From positions 158,405,461-158,469,460 of the forward strand of contig CM051460.1 of NCBI GenBank assembly GCA_028095005.1: a DNA stretch of 64,000 nt, in the 5' to 3' direction. Source of the stretch: Rhynchospora pubera. Its lineage: Eukaryota; Streptophyta; Magnoliopsida; Poales; Cyperaceae. The position numbers and the translations under genes were made by a program. A model generated the notes under the pieces. The model was not told the DNA's origin. It saw only the letters and a program-made list of their open reading frames with translations, and ran no database searches. Shown here in pieces: positions 1 to 12,680 of the stretch. Each line of letters starts with the position of its first letter. Within the stretch, counting starts at the first letter, position 1.

Positions 1-1
1 T

Positions 2-229
2 TCAGGAGAAAGGAGAGAGACAGCAGCTTCATGGACCAGAAGGATGAGAACTACCGGGTTTTCACCAGTGGCATTCAGTGAAGATGTAGTAGATGACATG
101 CGGACATTACTGAGACGGTATCGGGAAGGGTGGTCGATGCGCGAAGTAGGAAGTGAATCCGATCCAGCCGGATTCTTCCTTGCTTGGAAGGAGGAGCCAG
201 TTGTCTGGGCCAGTGCATGGAGGCCTTGA
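2..229 (+). CDS. GRAS-family transcription factor, C-terminal end (partial)
   Basis: The frame is open from the left edge of the window to the TGA at 227-229, giving about 75 residues with no visible start, so this is the 3' end of a larger gene. The last residues (FFLAWKEEPVVWASAWRP) match the SAW motif that ends GRAS proteins. Upstream, GFSPVAFSEDVVDDM followed by LLRRYREGWSM fits the usual pre-SAW segment. GRAS proteins are nuclear transcriptional regulators, and the C-terminal SAW region is needed for their function. The SEDVVDDMRTLLRRYREGWSM wording, split here over two stretches, reminds me of NSP2-type GRAS proteins, but the subfamily call is only an impression. No intron is seen, as is common for GRAS genes. 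Confidence 0.8.
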   Translation, partial: SGERRETAASWTRRMRTTGFSPVAFSEDVVDDMRTLLRRYREGWSMREVGSESDPAGFFLAWKEEPVVWASAWRP

Positions 230-3200
230 TCAGAAGTGACGATCAATGGATGCATTCAATAGAAAATTATTGGCGCTTGCGGCCGGCTGAATGAGGTTTG
301 TTTTGCTATGTTTTGTTGGTCTCCCTCACGCAAGAATGCAGTGTTTAGGAGATCATGCAATTGATGAAGGTGTATGTGAGGAAGAATAGGACAGTTAATT
401 TCTTAGATTTTAGTACATGCATGGTTCTATTTGTCATGAATTCATGATAGGTGCTTATCTACTTTTAAACTTAAATTTCTATATTGGAAGTTTTTTTTTT
501 ATATAAATTTCACTTTAGAGGGAATTATTAGGGTTTTGACATATAGCTGCGAGCCCTTTGTGTAATTATGTGCTTGGAGCAAAGTAGCAAACAACGGAAA
601 CAAAACAGCATGCAATGGTTGGTTGGAACCAAAGCACCAATCAAGAAAAACAGCACATGGATCCTGGACCAAATATATAGTGGAGGGGGTTAGAACTAAT
701 TAATGAGAATGGATTAGTTGAAACGAAGTCACTTCTAGGCTAGAATAAGAACTTTTCTGTCAAAACATGTGGCCAAAATAATTGCAAGCATATGTTATAG
801 AAACAGTGTTCCGATCATTTCTTCCAACCTCCAACGCAACGTGATCAAAATACTTTTCCACTGCAATTTATGTGGCTTTTTGTGCAGCATGTGTTGGATT
901 GAAAATAAGAATAAACAGTACTTATAATTAAGAATGGAGACCACATTAGCGATAGGTCATATTGCTTGCAACTTTCATTAAATTGGCTTAGTCAATATGT
1001 TGGATTTTCCTCCTAACACAGCTTATATATCAGAATTAGCATATTTAAAAGGCCACGCTAGTGATTTTTTCTAAGAGAACAAAGAGTGGTTACAAGAAAA
1101 TGACTCACTTAAAAGGCCAGAATGAGATAAGAAAAGGTAGGAGAGAAGAGGATTAGGTGACAAGATGATATCAGGAAAGAAAGGCCTGGATTAAAGCATA
1201 TTTAAAAAGGCCAGAAAAGATAATTAAGAAAAGGATGATTAGCTGAATCCGACTCTGGGGTCATTATCAATGAAGTTCCGTAGACTGTAATTTGTACCTT
1301 TTTTGTAAAAAGACATAGGAAAGTTAACTACTATGCATATATATTGTATTTAATATGCAAGATAACGTACTCTTTTGTTAACTTCTGAAGCCATATATAT
1401 AAAGCAGCAAGCCTCATCAATTCTTACAAAAGGAAAAAAGAAAAAAAAAACGAACGTACGTACTTATTACATCAACTTATATATACTTGAAAAAGGAAAA
1501 AAAAAAGGACATGTAGCTAGATCAAGTTCATAGAATTTCAGAAATTCTAATTTAGTCATATGTTATTTCTACCAAAATGAAGAGGAAAGTATGAAGGGGT
1601 CGTTATCGGGTGAAGATAGCGAATCTGCAGTGGTGCTGGAATCTAACAAAGGAAAGTGGCATTGGAACTGGACCGCTTAGTGGGCTGCACTGCACTGCCC
1701 CCACTTTTTCTCTTTCTTTCTTTTTCTCTTTGTTTCGTTTCTGGAGAGAGAGACACATAATACAGACTACAGAGAGGAATGAGACGTCTAACATCCCCAT
1801 CCAATTAATAGTTTAGTACTTTTACACGTATTGAATTTTCTTATGCATGTATACAATTGTCCTATCTCAAGGGAAACAACAAAATAAACCGAAATTCTAT
1901 CAAGAAAAGAGATACATCATTTGCACACATGCAAGCTACAAAGCGCATGCTGAGGTCATCTGACTGGACATGGCATTATATGCATGTCTACAACGCCATT
2001 TTTCTTAATATATATTATTAACTATACCACAAAAATAAGGCATATTATACCATAACACCTTATCGGATCTAACATCAATATTTCGGGCGGTGCCCGTTAA
2101 GGAAATGTATTCCCAATGTCAAATTCAAAAAAACCGGAATTGATGGAGTGAAAGTGAGAATATATAGGGTCAGATCATGTTAGTATGGGACCATTGACAG
2201 AGCTCCTTTTGAGGGACTTGGCTTCTATTCCCACCACTAAAGCACATCACCATCATGCATGGTGATGGTGCCTCCATTGATTTGCGCAGGTTGTGGGCCT
2301 CGCTACCAGACCAAAAAGAGCCCAAGAGGAGCACTAGTGGGATCTCCTTTTCATGTCGGTATGGTATATGGTATGGTATGGGACACTGATTATTATTTTA
2401 TTTCTGTTCTCCCTTCTTTTCTTTAAGAGATCAGTGTCTTTAGATAGATTCAGAGGTGTTTCCCATAACGAATTAGTAGTAGTACCTAGCGCGTGAGAGA
2501 GATGAATCATTCATGTTCTTTAGTGGGGCCCACTTGCAGATGATGGCGAAGGTATACCATAGCTGGCTTTGGGAAAGTTTTTCCAACGTAGACTTCTACT
2601 ACTTAGGTACCAAGTGTTAAATTAACACCGCCACTTTGAAGGACAATGGTTGTGCTTTGTTTAGAGTGCTCATAGCATGTGGTTTGAAGATATCATCATT
2701 ATGTTTCTGGTCAAACAACATATGCTATGTTAAATTTTGATAAAAACTACTTTTCAAGGGACAAAAGCAATGACCCTCAATTACGGTTCATGCATGGTTT
2801 GACCTTCATGTTTGGTCCCTTGCTAAATTTGGGCCAAATTTAGGCCTAACTCCTACAAAGTTCCTTTGTTAAGCATGTAGTATTTACCATAACTAAGCCC
2901 AACATAATCACCTTTTTTTTCACTTTACGTTGATCTTTCTTTTCCAGCTTTCTTTCTTTGAATGGTTCTTTGTGATGATAAAGTGGATATTATTCTTCTC
3001 AAGAAAATAATAAAAACACGCTTGCAAACCATGGTGGCAGAAGAAATTGCTTAAAAAGCATGAAAATATTACCTGTCATGGCTTCTAAAAGCTAACTTAG
3101 ACCAGTTTTTGTCAGAATGGACCTGCTTTAGCTAATGCAGTTATTCAATCTTGCAAAAGGCTTCAATCATAGCAGGCACGAGGCACTAACCCTCTCTGTA

Positions 3201-3850
3201 AAGCCTGTCAAGAAAGAAGTCTTAAGTACATACACTTTTGCAACTCTCTCAAAAATAGAGATTACCTTTGCAGAGCTATGTTTCATCGCTGTTAGGCACT
3301 TTTGAGTAAATTTAATAGGAAGAGCAGTTCATGCGACCGTACATAGGACAAACTAAAACGTTTCCAAGTTAATTACTTTTTAATTTCCTCACAAAGGTCA
3401 ATCGCATGCCAAGACAAGCAAATGATGATGCCGTTGTACTTGGGTTTCCTTGAACGAGAAGGAAAGCATGCATTATTCCCTGACCTTGAAAGGAAATACA
3501 AGAGAAGGAAAACAGCCAAGAGAGAATCCATGTTAACATCAGCCATTTCCAGCGCCAGACAAAAAGAAATGTTCCTCATTGGGGTTTCTCGTGATGCTTC
3601 AAGCAAGAGAAACAAAACTAGAGTAATTTTGTTTTGTAGTGTGTTTTCACCGAGTTCTTCATAATTGAATATTTGTGTCAAAATGATTATGACCTTTTTA
3701 TTTGAATTGTAAAAAAGTGACGATCTTTAAAAAGGACACAGGCCCTCTCATTTGCTTTGATTGCAAATACTTTAAATAGCACCAACTGATGTCGCTACAA
3801 GAGAGATTAAACAGCAGTGATTCATCTATGTTGGGATACAGATCAAGAGT
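230..3850. other. Intergenic region, no gene recognised
   Basis: This is AT-rich DNA between the GRAS gene end and the 3' end of the MSL gene. It holds A-rich runs near 1436-1510, a TATGG-type short repeat near 2358-2380, and scattered short open frames with no recognisable protein. I see no transposon termini here. A 102-residue frame on the minus strand at 3373-3681 has a hydrophobic stretch but nothing else to support it. Confidence 0.6.
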
Positions 3851-4018
3851 AATTTACACAACCTTATTACAGGTAGTATTAGCAGAGCAGCCATGCTAAA
3901 GCAGCTTCAAAATAAACGCTGCACTAAAACCATGGAACAACTCTACATGCAGATACAAATCTATTTTAAATTTTCAATCAAACTCACAAAAAAGATAAAA
4001 GAATTATCACATCCTTCC

Positions 4019-7000
4019 CTATCGAGATCCCTCTGGGTCAACCTTCCCTTGACCTGCCGGGATCTGACCCTTTTTATCCTTACCAGATGGTGCAGGTCCC
4101 ACCTTGTCCTTCTCGTTAGTCTCAGATGAGTTCATTCCAGTGCCCATCCCTTCTTCAATTGGTAGCGTCCTTTTTGAACCTTCTAGCGCCACACCAAGTA
4201 CTATGTTATCTTCAAAAGATGGCCTCTTAACCTGCTCCGTCGGGGTTTGCACCTTCTCTGCCTCGCCTTTATTACCTTCCACTTGTGCATTCTCACTTGC
4301 ACTTTCCGCAGGAGCTGGAGCTGCAGCACCTTTCTTCTGTTGCTGCTTGTTATTATCAGAGTTATTTGCAGCAGCAACATCAGGCTGGGTTGTTGGTTTT
4401 GGATCTGATGCTTGACGGGATTGGGCTTTGGGTTTCTCTTCAGAGTGCACTCTAGTCTGGGGTTCGATAAGCAGGAATGGACGGCTGGACGGGTTACCAG
4501 CACGGCTGTATATAGTTTCGCCAAATGGTATGTTTTCTATGTCAGCTTCACCATATATTTTCTGAACAGTTCTGATAGGGGTTGCAAGTCTTGCCCGGTG
4601 GTGGCTGATTACTCTCAAAAGTTCCAATAAAATTGCTTCCTGTCAAATTCAAATTTTTATATTTATTTAAAATTCAAATGAAAAAAAGGAATATGTTTCT
4701 TAACAGGTTATAACAGTTTGCATTGTGGATTCAAAGATTATGCTTTACCTTAACACACAAGTACTCTTCAAAATGTGATGTCTTCACAAAGCAAGATATC
4801 AGAATCTACAAGGGGAAAAATGTATGTATAAGCATCCAATTCAACTTAAAATTCTTCAAAAACAAATACTTACGAAAAATGAGAAAAAGGTAACATTATG
4901 AGATTACTTACTAAGAGAGCTTGATTCTCTGGATTTATGTTTTCCAGAAATACCCTCCTATGTAACCTCTGTTGCTCTATCTGAGGATGTTTTGCCAGAA
5001 CTTTCCTCATGTCTGCTACTATGTTCTGAAACACCACACGAACAACCTTAACACTAACAAAAATTATACTGCAAAAACCTGCTTGAAAAGGTTAAAAAGA
5101 ATCACATACATTAATTTTGCTGACATCAAGGTGGCTAATAGCAAGATGGGTTTTGATTCGCCAATGAGTCTTCTGGCTCAGATTTCTTACAACACTAACT
5201 GTGAATTTGTGGTTAGGTATGTGTACTGCTTCCCTGTCGTCTCCTCGAATAATTGTAGGAGACCACCAACCAACATGCTGAGCTCAAAAGAAAACATAAG
5301 AGATGTTAGCTATAATGCAAGAAAAGCCACAACTAAAGAAAAGCAAATATATGCAATTTTAAACAAAGAACAAACCTCAACAGTTCCAGAAACTTCATAT
5401 CCCTCGATCTTTGTCTGTATCCATTCATTTTCAACAAATGGGCGTGTTGCATGAATCATAACACCAGAGAGGAAATTTGTAAAGATCTGCCATTTTCAGA
5501 TCCAAAGTTAAGTCCCTTTCCCCAGATAAATTGTACCTAAAATTAAATAGCAAATGGATAAATCATGACAATACCTCACGGCCAGCAAGGGTAAGAAGAA
5601 CAGTACCAAGACCTCCTGCAGTGACCCATCTCTGAGTAGAGAAACCCAACAATTCCATAAATAAAGAAAATGCAGCAATCCAGACTGACCAATACACCGC
5701 CTTTCCAGCAAATTCAAGCCCCATCTGTCCAAATTCATTTTTGATTTGGTCAACATCATCCATAAGTCAAACAAAACTACAATAGTACGAAAACAAAAGG
5801 GTCGATAAGAAAGGCAGACGTTGACAAAGTAATGAAATTGTCTGAGGTGTTACTACTGCTGTAGGATGGTTACGACAATTCCTCAAATGCAGAGTCCATA
5901 ATAGACAAGTACAAGAATATTGTTTTTATTATAATACAGAAAATGAAGGGGCGAAGAAAGGATCTTACATTCCTAGGCTCTGCTCGATGTGATTCCATAA
6001 GAAGATTCTGCATTTGCTGGATTAAACTGAAAAATGAAACCGATATGAAACAGAGTCCAGCAAGCTACAGATAGCTATCATGTTGCTAAAGAATGAACTG
6101 TAGATACTGTTAAAACTATCCTGGATAAATATGTGTGATATACTGATATTTCAAGAAAAGTTCATATACTACACAATCATACAGTATTACACATTTTACA
6201 AATACTCGAGATAATGCAACAAGGGACCTTCACCTTGATAAACAATAAGCAAAAGCCAGAACAGTAGATAATGATCTGACAAAATTGAGGACCCTCATCT
6301 TCACAGCTTGGCTGGATGCAGTAGGAAGGATGATGGGATCAAGAGCCCTAATAAAGAAGTAGAATAAAAGATATGTTATATTCACAAGCTAATAAGGAAC
6401 AACTTTTTTTTTGGGGGGTTGGGGGGGGGGACCTAAGGAGAAATTAGTGTGTTTGAACTTACCGGCAGACCAGGGTTGCCCCTGTCCAAAGAAGCAAAGG
6501 TTGAAGGTAAGAAGTAGAAAAATGGTACGTTCTACTCTTCTTCCAGCCACCCTCGGTCTAGGATAATAATCATCAATAAATAATTGCTTCTGTTGTTCCA
6601 ACTTTCCAAATAACCAAAGAAGAAGAAGAACAAAAAAAAAATGCTATAGCTTACAAATAAGACAAGCACTTACACGAAACAAACTTCGAATGGTACCCAA
6701 AAGAGGTAGGAGACCCCATGTGGCGAAGGCAATGAGTCCCAGTGCTGGGATCGCATTTAAAGCTACAGGATTTGAGGCTATAGTATTATATGATCTAGGA
6801 AGTTCAAAAGTTAAGAAGTTAGATTGAGATAACGAATCAGGGTATAGCAAATATATTCTAATCAAGAAATAATGAAATGCATTACTTTGTCAATGCTATG
6901 GAGGTGGTCTTCACAAGAGGGAGGCTTTGCAAAGACGGTGGTAGAGCAGATGCACGTATCATCAACGGGTTAAATTTGTACACTGGTTTATAGCTCTTAT

Positions 7001-7679
7001 CTGCAATATGTATTCTCCTAACTTGTTGCCTCTGTAGGATAAACAAGAGGATTAAAATTTCGTCCTTTTAGAAGACTACTTTAAGAATGACTATGCTTAA
7101 AAAGCACTTCAGGTAAAACCCCTGTGTTTTTAACATTTCAGTTGTACACAGCAAAAAGAAAAAAATCACAAGCAACCCCTACAAGTAAGAAATATCACAG
7201 AACTATCAAAATATAATGACCACTGATCTATGAAACCTTCTCTTGCCCATCTATTAAAAAATGCCCAAAGCTTATGTCTAAACAAGTGGGTAAAATGTAG
7301 AGCTACTGTGGTTCTTTTCTAGCAAACTCAGAAGAAGGGCATGTGTAACATTCATATTTTCGATAATTATATATCAAAATTTCTTGATATGCATGCATAT
7401 ATGATATTAAGCTGCCCAAAAGGGCATACATGGAAGTATACAACAAAAGAACTTACCAAAGAAAATGAAGAAACTGGAACAGCAGACATATGGAGCCAGC
7501 TCCTCATCTCTGAGCTCTGGCACAAAGCAACAAAATCATGTAAATTCACAAGAAAGAAAACATCATTTAGTAGCACAAAACGAAGGAGGAAGCTCCAAGG
7601 TCACCTTAAATTGGCCGTTCATACTGAATTTTCCAACGGTTGCCTGATTGAACAAGAAGAGAGAAGCTCCAAGAGCCAT
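4019..7679 (-). CDS. MSL3-like: Mechanosensitive ion channel, plastid MSL2/MSL3 type
   Basis: Thirteen coding exons join in phase: 7679-7605, 7516-7457, 7031-6886, 6794-6674, 6557-6463, 6347-6234, 6026-5969, 5724-5575, 5486-5376, 5277-5110, 5025-4912, 4805-4749 and 4639-4019. They encode 629 residues, close to the roughly 675 of Arabidopsis MSL2/3. The N-terminus is polar and hydroxylated, as expected for a plastid transit peptide. Hydrophobic segments lie near residues 106-128, 151-165, 186-208 and 231-250. The MscS pore helix region (TAGGLGTVLLTLAGRE then IFTNFLSGVM) lies near 258-283, followed by the soluble MscS domain with GWWSPTIIRGDDREAVHIPN. Residues after about 470 form a low-complexity Ala/Lys/Glu-rich tail. 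Members of this family release osmotic pressure in the plastid inner envelope and affect plastid shape and division. MSL2 and MSL3 cannot be separated by eye. Start chosen: the first in-frame ATG, at 7679. Confidence 0.93.
6413..6430. repeat. G-run in an MSL intron
   Basis: Two runs of G (6 and at least 10 bases) separated by TT lie on the plus strand within the intron between MSL coding exons 5 and 6. On the transcribed strand this reads as a C-rich tract followed by A9, upstream of the acceptor. Confidence 0.9.
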
Positions 7680-8664
7680 CAGGGGAAGGGCTTGTATAGC
7701 TTGTGGTAGCAACCAGAATTCATTAAAATCACAGTTCAATCAAGACAAACAGATATTTTTTTTTTTTCCTTTTATTCAATTATTGTCTTCCACCCCTGCA
7801 TGTAATTCAATGTAAAGGATATCACAAAATAAACAATCAACTAGATTTTGATATCATGATATTATAAAGGCTGCAACTGATCTTATTGAAGGTATATGAT
7901 CACTTTATTGGAGAACAATGAATATAGTTCAACAGCATAGGTTATATTGACAGCTGACCTATTTGGCAACTGCAACAACCAATCAAATATCTTTCTTTAT
8001 GGTTTAGACTGCATCAAATTTGTGCAATTAAAAACAATAGGTCATCCATTCAACATTTGGAATAATTAACAATCAACAATTCAAATTTTGCGGGACTTAT
8101 GATAGTCAAACAATTCTCCAATTGCATCAAATTTTATACACAACCTATCTGAACTATGGAGGACAATTCTACAATTTCACATTTCTTATTTCGATAACCA
8201 TCATATCAGTTGTTGCAGTTGTGAACCAAACATGGTTGTTAACATATCCCTTCCCTAGCTCAATATCTGTCTAAAAATCTGTCTTGAAGTGGTACCTACC
8301 AATCTAGAAGTTCCTTTGTTCTACACAAGGCAAACAATAAGGAATATATCCCAAATTTGTTATCCTTTGCATTTCTCAAGGCCAGATCAAAACACTAACA
8401 AGCATAATTCCCACTCAAAATCAGGTAGATATCACTCCCAAACCAGAACCACTGAATCCCCAAAAGCAATTCAAATTTACAAGGAAAAGGCCAACGCTTC
8501 TTCCCCAAACAAGACCAAGTTACTCCAATCGAAACCCTAATTCCGTGAAATAAACAAAACAGAAACCGCGAATCCAGAGAAGGCCCCTTCCACTTCGCTT
8601 GAATTGAGCTCAATTTACATGCGATTCCTCGAAAAGGAGCCTTAATTAATTTCTGAGAAATTAC

Positions 8665-8740
8665 CTTTGCGCGAAAGAGAGATCCTCTAAACTGCTTCAG
8701 TTGCGAAAGAGAAAATCTAGAAGAGAGAGAGAGAGAGTTG
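8665..8740 (-). promoter_or_regulatory. Likely 5' UTR exon and promoter side of the MSL gene
   Basis: On the minus strand a CT-rich leader (GA-rich on +, about 8720-8738) runs into a good donor at 8664 (GCAAAG then gtaattt), leaving an intron to the ATG exon at 7679. A 5' UTR intron is therefore inferred. The acceptor just upstream of the ATG was not pinned down. The GC-rich stretch at about 8750-8810 would be the core promoter region. Confidence 0.5.
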
Positions 8741-8810
8741 GGAATAAAAACGGGGCGGCGTGTCGGGATTGTTGAGATAGTCGCGGCGTACGGCGACGAC
8801 CGAGGCTACT

Positions 8811-9607
8811 CGATCAAAACTTACGTGTCCACTTATCCGCCTTGGCTTCTTTTTTTTTCTTTTATTATTGTATAATTTTTTATTTTTTATGCCGTTTATT
8901 TTGAGTCGGGAAAGTTTGATGCTTTATAATTGCGACTTTGACCTTCCGGGGAGTTTCTCTGCAATTTCAGGTTATTGTGCTGTTTACAAAATTGGGCGAA
9001 TTTCATGCGTTATCTTCTGCACACATCAAAATTACAAATTATTTTGTAAAAGGTATTACTTGTTGTTTGAGTGTAAGGCTCTCATATTTGTAATTCTGAA
9101 GTTTTAAATAAAATAATATGCACACAATTATCTATAATATTATTTATAAATTAAAATATCTATTGAGAAGGATAAGTTTGTGTTATTATATCTCAGTTAA
9201 TTAAAAATACATGATTTAGACCATTCATATTTGCAAAAAAAAAAAAATGTGATACACATCTTTCATATTAAACAACTATAAAAACAACAGTCCGGACATG
9301 AAAAAACATAATTCAAACGACTAGTGTTTTGATCAAAATGTTAGCATTCATATATTAAAAATACTATATTATATGTATCATTTTAGTATAACGATGTATT
9401 GTGGAAGCTGTATGAAATATTATTTTAATTTAATTACAATAAAGTTTATTTATTAGAAAAGACTATCATTTAATGTTTGATGTCATATGTTTCACTGTTA
9501 TATTACTAATATATATTAGAACACCTTTTTCAATTTTATGATAAATGTATTGGACAGTGACACTTAATTATTGTGGATTTTTGCTTTAACTTTCTTAAAG
9601 TATATAT
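8811..9607. other. Intergenic region, no gene recognised
   Basis: AT-rich DNA between the MSL promoter and the start of the tandem duplication. Open frames here are short and unrelated to known families as far as I can see. No transposon termini were noted. Confidence 0.6.
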
Positions 9608-9719
9608 TATAGAGACGAAGACTTAGTTTTGATAGTTGTTCATTTGACAATCTTGTTAGTTGTCACATTTTAATTGAGGTTGAAGATAAAACGAAAGGAA
9701 GAAACTTTTGTGTACGTTT

Positions 9720-9832
9720 GTGTTGTCTAGTCAATCAACTTTAATGGATTTTTTTTTTCACTTAAATGGTGACTTATGTTGTCCAATCAATCAACTTGAA
9801 TGATTGTTTTTATCACTTAATTGGTGACTTAT
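9720..9832. repeat. Direct repeat of about 60 bp, doubled only in copy 1
   Basis: A unit containing CAATCAACTT(T/G)AATG, a T-run, then CACTTAA(A/T)TGGTGACTTAT occurs twice in a row here. It occurs once at the matching place in copy 2 (about 21765-21810). Confidence 0.8.
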
Positions 9833-10059
9833 CTCGACAATATACTCCTAAATCAATTCAAGTAAAAGGAAAAAAATAATTTAATGAATTTGTTGTTGGA
9901 TAATTATAAGAAGGATCATTATTTTTGCATCAGTAAAAACATTTAAAATTAAATGGTGCATTACAAAATATGTATTATATCACATATTTTATTATAAAAA
10001 TGATGTGTGAATGATAACAACAGTGGTGAAGACAGATCTTAGTCTTTTGATAATTGGAA

Positions 10060-11286
10060 GAGCAGCGTTCCGCTACCACGGAATTTGGCTGCCACAAGTT
10101 GCCACAAATCGCCAACCATTCAATTAATTTTGATGAACGGCTGTGATTGATTTTACTAAAAGTATTATTTTATTAAATATATTCAAATCTCAAAGTCCCT
10201 TTATAGCTTTCACTTTTTCCAATACAATAAAATATTATAGATGGCACTTCTTCTTCTTCAACCAACGAGAACTTGTATCTCTCTCTCTTTCTCTCTAACA
10301 CTTTTAGAGTACTCTTTTTCTTAAATCTCATTCGCTCTTCGTCTCTCGCTCGCAACTTTTCCTTTAACCATTGCACCGCCAACTCTCTTCCTGTTCTTTC
10401 CACCCGAAAAACTAACTTGTCGCTCTCCTCTCCAACCATAGATCAGACATGCTGGTCTTTACCCCCCTCCCCCCTCTCTCTCTCTCTCTCTCTCTCTTTC
10501 ACGTCTACTCTCTTATGTGTGTAGAATTGAGCGCACTTGTATTTTAGAGAGAAACTCAACTTTTGGTTGAAAATTAACAACACGACTTTCATCTGAATTA
10601 CTCAGGTTTTCATCTTAAAAACCTTCATAGAAAGTACCATTAATTACTTGATTTAAATTCAACATCAATTTGGTACAACAATGTAAACCTTACCAAGCAA
10701 AGTAATAAGATGTGATATCATCTTAATTTTTTTCATCCCTTTAAGTTATCAAACTTTATACCAACTTTTTATAGTTCTTCAATTTAGTCACTACTCATTA
10801 GAAATAAGGAGGTTCAAATTTTCGAGCCACAATTTCTTGCTCAGTGAGATTGATTCTCTTTTTTACGAGTAACAAAGTTTTCCCCGCAAATATATTTCCT
10901 TTTGACTGGGTTGCAATTAATTTCTCTCATTTTTTTGTTAAAAAATAAATTACAGCCATGATTTGATCTCAGATCATGCTAAAACGAAGAGAGAGCATGC
11001 GAGAGAAAAGATAGAGAGGTGAACTGTATGTGCTCTCTTGCAGCGAGAAGGGACTGAACAGGGATAGTATTAATTCTTGTTGATTGAAGAAGAAGAAGTA
11101 CAGCACATGTAATATTTTATTCTGTTGGACAACGAAAAGCTAATAAAGTTGCTTTGGAATTCGAATAAACATATAAAAAAAAACTTCAAGCAAAATCAAT
11201 CACAGCCATCCGTCGAAATTAATTGAATGGTCAGCGATTTGTGGCAACTTGTGACAGCCTAATTCCGTGGCAGCGGAACGCTCCTC
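10060..11286. mobile_element. Non-autonomous Mutator-like element (MULE)
   Basis: The left terminus GAGCAGCGTTCCGCTACCAC matches the inverted right terminus GAGGAGCGTTCCGCTGCCAC. The inverted repeats extend about 200 bp inward on each side (to about 10275, and from about 11065). The flanks are a 9-bp direct repeat, TAATTGGAA (10051-10059) and TAATTGAAA (11287-11295), with one mismatch. Copy 2 of the duplication has the uninterrupted site at 22030-22038, which fixes the ends. The 9-bp duplication and long terminal repeats are typical of MULEs. The 1227-bp element holds no transposase. Its interior is pyrimidine-rich, with a CT microsatellite at about 10477-10498, and could be captured host DNA. 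Confidence 0.93.
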
Positions 11287-11911
11287 TAATTGAAAAGTGA
11301 TGTCTTTACACCATGATAAAAATAAAATCGATCGTTAAGTAATGCCTTCTCTTCTATCAAGAGAAAAGAACAAGCAAATTATGTCTTTCTGCCGTGATTT
11401 ATAATCGGAGCTTCAAAAATAAGAACCCAATTTGATCGATGTATGGTTCAATCTCCTTAAATCTTTGTAATTCTTACTCAGAAGTCAACAATTGCACCGG
11501 AGTGCAGTGAACTGGATTGCACGGGATATGAGTCTATGAGATGGTTCCTCGCTGTCGATGCATTCTTCTTCGTTTCGTTTTCTCGGTAATAATCTTTTTT
11601 AATTCAGTATTTAAGTATCTATTATCCATTAGTTGACTAATTGTTAAATTTTTCTGTATTGCTGATCTCCAACAAGACGTTGCCTTGCTACTTTTTAGCT
11701 GCTTATTGTCTTTTTTATTTAAGAAAAAAATATTAATGTGGCTACCTCTCCATTGTTCATATCCTTTAGTGGCTGTTTGGCTATCTTCTTCATTGTTTAT
11801 AGAAAGTTGCACACTTGCATTGTTACTTTGGTCATTAGTTATCGATTTTCGTCATTGTTTGTGATCTTCTTTCTTCGTTGTTTGAAGATCATTTTGTTGC
11901 AGAAATATAAT

Positions 11912-12067
11912 GGCTCCGTTTGGATAAGGTGTGGGAAGAAAGAAAGAAGGGAAGAAGTGGGAAGGAGTATTGGAAAGTGTGTAACTTTGTCAAGAATTTG
12001 GATTGTTTATAATAAATTTATTTCTTTATTCCTTTCTTTCCAAATGGAATCCAAACGGAGTTTCGTG
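11912..12067. mobile_element. PIF/Harbinger-like MITE in copy 1
   Basis: An insertion of about 156 bp, absent from copy 2 (compare about 22630), begins GGCTCCGTTTGGAT and carries the reverse form ATCCAAACGGAG at its right end, followed by TTTCGTG. The flanking AAT at 11909-11911 and 12068-12070 fits a 3-bp target duplication. The interior contains, in reverse orientation, the GTGTGTAACTTTGT core shared with the MITEs at 27853, 33554 and 62847. The right end is atypical. Confidence 0.8.
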
Positions 12068-12680
12068 AATATATTTAACAAGGACGTTTTCTGATTAGGA
12101 GTTTCATGAATATCATTTCTCATGTAATAGACAACCTCATTTTGCAACAGACATGTCAAATATGTTGTTTAGTTGCATCAATAATTAAGATATAGTTCAT
12201 TGCCATCTCAATATATTCGGCCACGATTGCATCCATAAGTAAGAGAATGTCACCTGTATTTATATCATCCGTGTGCTAGTTAATTCAAATCCGATTAACA
12301 CGTGATGAGATGTCACGACAGTTTTTCCAATCTATCCTGAATGAAAATTGATACCAGAGGCTTCAACAGTATTCAACAGAATCGACCAATCATGTTAGCT
12401 GAGAGAAAGATATCTAAAGATCATGGAGGTGATCATCTTTGTTTTAAAAAAAAAAATGTCAACGTAATCTGATCCTCAGTAAAATATCCTAGAACAACAT
12501 GACATGTTGTAGCAACAATAAGTACAATATACAACATATGATCACTCAAAAGTCAAAACAAACTCCTTTGAATGTTCTTAGTGGATCACTACTCAAATCT
12601 AAAAACATAAATAAAATCAACAACTTGCAACTAACCATTCCAGCACAAAAAAATTAACTAATTAGCAAAACATCCCCAAT

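Noticed and set aside
3373..3681. Minus-strand 102-residue frame with a hydrophobic stretch
   Set aside because: No family match, no promoter or conserved feature; overlapping plus-strand frame is equally open.
4104..4630. Plus-strand frames opposite the MSL last exon
   Set aside because: They are antisense shadows of a well-supported exon and encode nothing recognisable.
10273..10524. 83-residue frame in the MULE interior
   Set aside because: Driven by CT repeats (runs of Ser-Leu), with no domain.
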